Shown here: piece by piece, positions 59,241-64,000 of the stretch | How positions within the stretch are numbered: the stretch's first letter is position 1 | Layout: every line of letters begins with the position of its first letter | Assembly (NCBI RefSeq): GCF_932526225.1 | Contig: NC_064043.1 | Coordinates: forward strand, 1,881,501-1,945,500 | DNA: 64,000 nucleotides | Direction of reading: 5' to 3' | Origin: Nematostella vectensis | Lineage: Eukaryota; Cnidaria; Anthozoa; Actiniaria; Edwardsiidae | The notes under the pieces: generated by a model | The model's input: the letters and a program-made list of their open reading frames with translations, nothing else | Database searches by the model: none | Told to the model about the DNA's origin: nothing | Translations under genes and position numbers: made by a program

Positions 59241-59729
59241 AAACATTTTAAAAAGAAGCCCCGATCCCAGCACTTGTCGCATGCCTGGGTGTGTGTCGGC
59301 GACGAGATCAGCTCAAAGAGAAGGTGAACTGTCAATCAATCATGTCTCATACCAACATCATATCATTGGCCGTAACTAGGCAAGTTTTCGAACAATGGAA
59401 TCAAGCGTTGTTTCACTCCCTTCTTATTTTATATAGAACCTAAATACGAAGTTAGGTTCGGAGAGGGCTCGGACCTAAAGAGGCTATGGTTACACAGTAC
59501 CGTTCAATTGTTTCGAGTGAAAACAACGATCCCTAGGGTTTTTAGACAAGAGAAATAGAAATGGAACGAGAGGAAACTAAAAAGGGTTTCGCTAACTCAA
59601 AAGACAGGAGACCTTTCGGATTATAAGGTTAGAAATATTTTATTAGCCGAGTTCATTATTCAACATAAATTGGGGATTCATTTTTGTTTATTTTATAGAG
59701 AAATCGCTGACAAAGTATCCTAATTCCCG

Positions 59730-61322
59730 TGAATAAACCAAACCTCGGGGCGTGTTGTCGTTTTTCCTTTACACACTGTAATTTCTTGGTACTAGTAAAC
59801 CAAATCTCGGGGCAAGTTATCGTTTTTGCTTTACGCCCCATTATTTCTCGGTATTATAATTACTTATTACTAGTAAACCAAATCTCGGGGCGAGTTGTCG
59901 TTTTTGCTTTACGCCCCGTAATTTTTACGGTATTATAATTACTTATTACTAGTAAACCAAATTTAGAGGCGAGTTGTCGTTTTTGCTTTACGCCCCGTAA
60001 TTTATAAGTATTATAAATACTTACTACTAGTAAACCAAATCTCGGGGCGTGTTGTCGTTTTTGCTTTACGCCCCGTAATTTATAAGTATTATAATTACTT
60101 AGTACTAGTAAACCAAATCTCGGGGCGTGTTGTCGTTTTTGCTTTACGCCCCGTAATTTCTCGGTATTATGATTACTTACTACTAGTAAACCAAATCTCG
60201 GGGCGTGTTGTCGTTTTTGCTTTACGCCCCGTAATTTATAGGTATTATGATTACTTACTACTAGTAAACCAAATCTCGGGGCGTGTTGTCGTTTTTGCTT
60301 TACGCCCCGTAATTTATAGGTATTATGATTACTTACTACTAGTAAACCAAATCTCGGGGCGGGTTGTCGTTTTTGCTTTACGCCCCGTAATTTATAGGTA
60401 TTATGATTACTTACTACTAGTAAACCAAATCTCGGGACGAGTTGTCGTTTTTGCTTTACGCCCCGTAATTTATAGGTATTATGATTACTTACTACTAGTA
60501 AACCAAATCTCGGGGCGAGTTGTCGTTTTTGCTTTACGCCCCGTAATTTATAGGTATTATGATTACTTACTACTAGTAAACCAAATCTCGGGGCGAGTTG
60601 TCGTTTTTGCTTTACGCCCAGTAATTTATAAGTATCATAATAACTTACTACTAGTAAACCAAATCTCGGGGCGTGTTGTCGTTTTTGCTTTACGCCCCGT
60701 AATTTATAAGTATCATAATAACTTACTACTAGTAAACCAAATCTCGGGGCGTGTTGTCGTTTTTGCTTTACGCCCCGTAATTTATAAGTATCATAATAAC
60801 TTACTACTAGTAAACCAAATCTCGGGGCGTGTTGTCGTTTTTGCTTTACGCCCCGTAATTTATAAGTATCATAATAACTTACTACTAGTAAACCAAATCT
60901 CGGGGCGTGTTGTCGTTTTTGCTTTACGCCCCGTAATTTATAAGTATCATAATAACTTACTACTAGTAAACCAAATCTCGGAGCGAGTTGTCGTTTTTGC
61001 TTTACGCCCCGTAATTTCTCGGTATTATAATTACTTAGTACTAGTAAACCAAATCTCGGGGCGAGTTGTCGTTTTTGCTTTACGCCCCGTAATTTCTCGG
61101 TATTATAATTACTTAGTACTAGTAAACCAAATTTTGGGGCGAGTTGTCGTTTTTGCTTTACGCCCCGTAATTTCCCGGTATTATAATTACTTACTAGTAA
61201 ACCAAATCTCGGGGCGAGTTGTCGTTTTTGCTTTACGCCCCGTAATTTATAAGTATCATAATAACTTACTACTAGTAAACCAAATCTCGGGGCGAGTTGT
61301 CGTTTTTGCTTAACGCCCAGTA
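59730..61322. repeat. 78-bp repeat array, right arm of the foldback element
   Basis: About 21 units of the left-arm sequence in opposite orientation. The variant CGGGGCGTGTTGTCG is common here and rarer on the left. Neighbouring units share linker variants (TATAAGTATCATAATAAC in a run at 60625-60960), which suggests local amplification. The 489-codon minus-strand frame is not considered a gene. Confidence 0.9.
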
Positions 61323-61467
61323 ATTTCATTTAATAGTATAGTTATTGTTATACTAGTAAACCAAATGTCGGGGCGAGTTGTCGGATTGCTTTCTCGCCCC
61401 GAAATTTTGTTTACTAGTATGTTTTTATCTATAAAATTTTAAAATTCTATAAAATTTTAAAATAATA

Positions 61468-64000
61468 CCACTAAACTTTCTCGCCTTCAATTTCATTTAC
61501 TAGTACTAGTAAGTTAATTTGCTAAGTTAGCTAATATATGAATTCCCATAACTCTTTGAGGGCGGGTATTCTGCTCCGTATAATCTAGAAAGACTACAGA
61601 CCAGTTGTAGAAAAACTAGATGGTCTGCTTAGGCGTGGTGTAGACAAACAGAGTAGCTGCGCTGTTTCGAGCGTTAGCCCTTCGTCTGTTCGTCGGAGAT
61701 TTGTCTGCACTTGACAAATCATAAATACTTTATAAGGATTTGTAAAATCCACTAGGGAGTGGATCATAACAAAGTCTGAACCATTTGCAACCAGACCAAA
61801 AACGACAAACATAAAGAGTTACATGTGTGAAATCAGGTAAGGATAAGAGTGGACCAAAACAAGTCCTGGAACCCCGACAAATTGTTAACCTCTAATGCAA
61901 CCAAAGAAAACGGTCCAAAGTCCTAACAAAAATAATAACAAAAAAACTAACCTCATTTGCGTGAGATGACTTCATGGACAAGAAGTAAACAGCTAACAAC
62001 AAAAACAAAGTACTTTTCTTATCCTATTACTACCCAGTCAAACACTTTAGCTAAAAGGTATTGCATTACATAAGGTCATAACGACTGTTAAGGAGGGGGG
62101 GGGGGGGGGGGTGGGCGTTAAGGAGACTACTTTTTGTCATCTGGAAAAAAAAACTAAAGTATCATAGGCAAGCCTCTCTACCAGAGAGCCACGAACCGGT
62201 GACGACGACCAGTCGTTTGGTTGCCAAGCATATGTTGCCCAAGGTACAATTATGTACAATATACTGAAAAAATGAAGGCGGATAAATATAATCAGACAAA
62301 GTTATTGGTGTAATGGCTGCTACACAGGGTAATAGACATATCTTCCGGTATGTCCATGATGGCTAGGGAAATTAGTCATGGTATTTGAAGATTCCTTAAT
62401 AAGAAATTACCCCCTTTATGCAGCCAAGGGGGGAGGCGCGCACCCTGCGCACCCCCCCCCCCCCCCGTGTACCCGCCTGACTAGCTGTCACACCAGATTA
62501 GAAAGAATCTTCTTGTTGCGGGAATTAGTGTATCTACCAAAGATACCAGTCAATTATTGTGGTTTGCATTGAACAAGGGGAGCCTATGTAGCGCTCATAT
62601 AGGTGGCCGTGTCCCCAATTTGAACAAATGACCATAAGGGGCATGACTGTGCTCCTGAGTAAGTACGCAGCTGCTTTGTCTCCTATTATCTTTGTTCTAC
62701 AAAGGAGTTCTTTTGTCTCTATTCTTCTCGTTTTTTGTGTCGAGGTGCGGATATTGTTCATTTGCCCAATCAAATTGCAGCTTGTAAGAGTTGCGTACTG
62801 ACCCGTGCTCCTCCATTCTTAGTATCCTGTCTTGCCTGTTACGGCCTGTAATATGTCTACCAGCAGTGGTTGCTTGGCAACTGACCAAGGGGAGAGGATA
62901 ATTTATTGGGCAGGTTTTTTTTTACTCTTCAACGGCCCACAGGGTACCCAACAATTCTAGCATGTTTAGATCCCTGCTCTTCAGAGAACCACAGGGTACC
63001 CAACAATTCTAGCATAATGAGATCAAAGAAAAATTACTTCTTTCAATATACAATTCAAATATCACCCATATTCTAAAAAGTAAATTAAATATCTTATCAA
63101 CCTCACTCTCAAGCTTTTGATTGTAAAGAATATGATATCAATTGAAACAAGGTGGCATTTATCCTACTGTGTACATTCTGCAAGACCAAATCTTATCAAC
63201 TAGAACATCTAGGCTATAGGCACAGCTATAGTGGTATGCCAAGAGTGAGCTGAGAATATCTACTCAAGCAACTGTATACAAAGAAATGCTATGTAATATA
63301 TGGTCAGAGTGTTAACTAAAGCATATTTAAGTATAAAAGGACCAGCCAACAAGTACTTGGTAGTGGTTTTCATTAACCTGTGAAATAAAGTGATAGTCAA
63401 AGCGTAATAGTCAGAAAAACACAAGAGAACCATGGAATTGGATCACAATAAAGCGTAATAGACTAAAGTGTAGCTCACAGGTTAATAAAAATCACTTTAA
63501 ACAAAGGGTGAAATATTCTTACTATCACTTCGTTGTTTTCAGTTCTTAATTCCTTTTTATTTAGATATGATCCTTCAATAATTGATATTTTCTTAGCTGT
63601 GGATAAGTAATACATAAATCACTGGAACTAAATAAAAAGTGAAAATCACTACCATAACCTGTCAAAGCACTTCCATTTGCACAATCAGCTATGAACTACA
63701 TTGGGGAACAGTCTAGCAGGAATTACAAAATGTGCCACTTAGGCAGTCTAGATGCTGATCTTCCCATCAAACAGCGTCTAAACTAGGCCTTTCATTTCTA
63801 TAACACTTGCTACAGCGTAATCCATTTACATGATTAGAAAACCTGGTATTGAAAGCCCTTTAACCCCAATGTACATGGACTGCGCCTCTCAAATACAGCC
63901 CAGACAAAACAGCTTCTTTTCTTAAAGATCTTGCTATTTTTTTTCAGGAAAACAAATATTGAATAAACACTTCAAAATACATTCTAACAAGTTAAGCAAC
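61468..64000. other. Right-hand intergenic sequence
   Basis: AT-rich, with a G run at about 62095-62110, a C run at about 62450-62466, short direct repeats of CCACAGGGTACCCAACAATT at about 62937 and 62990, and a MITE at 63362-63496. Short frames at 62534-62888 show no family similarity. Confidence 0.5.
63362..63496. mobile_element. MITE-like inverted-repeat element, copy 2
   Basis: It starts AGTGGTTTTCATTAACCTGT and ends ACAGGTTAATAAAAATCACT, the same termini as 17283-17574. It is shorter inside (135 bp against 292 bp), so the two differ by an internal deletion or insertion. Confidence 0.7.

Larger units (their letters stand above)
57543..61467. mobile_element. Foldback-type transposable element, 3.9 kb, with tandem-repeat arms
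   Basis: The outer 145 bp at each end (57543-57687 and 61323-61467) are inverted repeats differing at one position that I can see. They start TATTATTTTAAAATTTTATA. Inside them lie opposed arrays of a 78-bp unit: about 9 copies on the left (57688-58338) and about 21 on the right (59730-61322). The middle (58339-59729) holds a LINE fragment and about 950 bp without a transposase. No target duplication is clear. This layout resembles foldback elements in which tandem repeats lengthen the terminal arms; assignment to a known family is not possible here. Confidence 0.8.

Noticed and set aside
57688-61322. The regular 78-bp arrays as a CRISPR array
   Set aside because: There are no unique spacers, no cas genes and the context is eukaryotic; the whole unit is repeated.
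59860-61329. 489-codon minus-strand frame with repeated KLRGVKQKRQ
   Set aside because: It is a by-product of a 78-bp period without stops; the left arm shows open frames on both strands, and there is no start, splice or domain evidence.
62534-62888. Overlapping minus-strand frames with GDKAAAYLLR and FDWANEQYPHL
   Set aside because: Two overlapping frames with no domain or splice structure; at most a transposon remnant.

Overview
This window is animal nuclear DNA. Genes are split by GT-AG introns, promoters look like metazoan RNA polymerase II promoters, and minisatellites and MITE-like elements are abundant. There is no operon, bacterial or viral gene structure. The set of a multi-CUB receptor, a TBC1D1/TBC1D4-type Rab GAP, a nematode-ppm-2-like PP2C phosphatase and a KLF5-like factor, in an intron-rich AT-rich genome, suggests an early-branching invertebrate. 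My best guess is an anthozoan cnidarian such as a sea anemone. That is inference; no taxon-specific marker was verified.

Layout. (1) 1-168 may be the edge of a minus-strand gene running off the window. (2) 2957-17019 (+) is a 12-exon gene I could splice completely: signal peptide, seven CUB domains, one membrane helix and a short tail (960 aa). Its introns hold a 972-bp inverted-repeat element, a Harbinger-like MITE and five tandem arrays. One array, with a 36-bp unit, is built on the 5' splice site of exon 4. (3) 31112-20123 (-) is a 17-exon gene for a 1248-aa TBC1D1/TBC1D4 (AS160) orthologue, convergent with the CUB gene. (4) 34041-46526 (+) is a 10-exon PP2C phosphatase of 318 aa. Its intron 4 is about 7.3 kb and consists almost wholly of a 52-bp satellite. 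It is head-to-head with the TBC1D gene. (5) 46.5-53.2 kb is mostly intergenic, with MITEs and a perfect 152-bp-arm palindrome. (6) 53273-54736 (+) is a two-exon KLF5-like gene (314 aa) with an immediate-early-type promoter. (7) 57543-61467 is a 3.9-kb foldback-type element with 145-bp terminal inverted repeats and arms of 78-bp repeats; a 5'-truncated LINE fragment lies inside it. (8) 61.5-64 kb shows no supportable gene.

The four complete genes do not form an obvious pathway. The CUB protein is a cell-surface receptor, the TBC1D protein links Akt-type kinase signalling to Rab GTPases, the PP2C is a Ser/Thr phosphatase, and the KLF is a nuclear factor. The most unusual feature is the 36-bp array at 8.1-9.7 kb. 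It presents 44 in-register candidate donor sites, and successive choices would add multiples of 12 residues in frame between CUB2 and CUB3. All splice models come from consensus sites, reading phase and family similarity, without transcript data.
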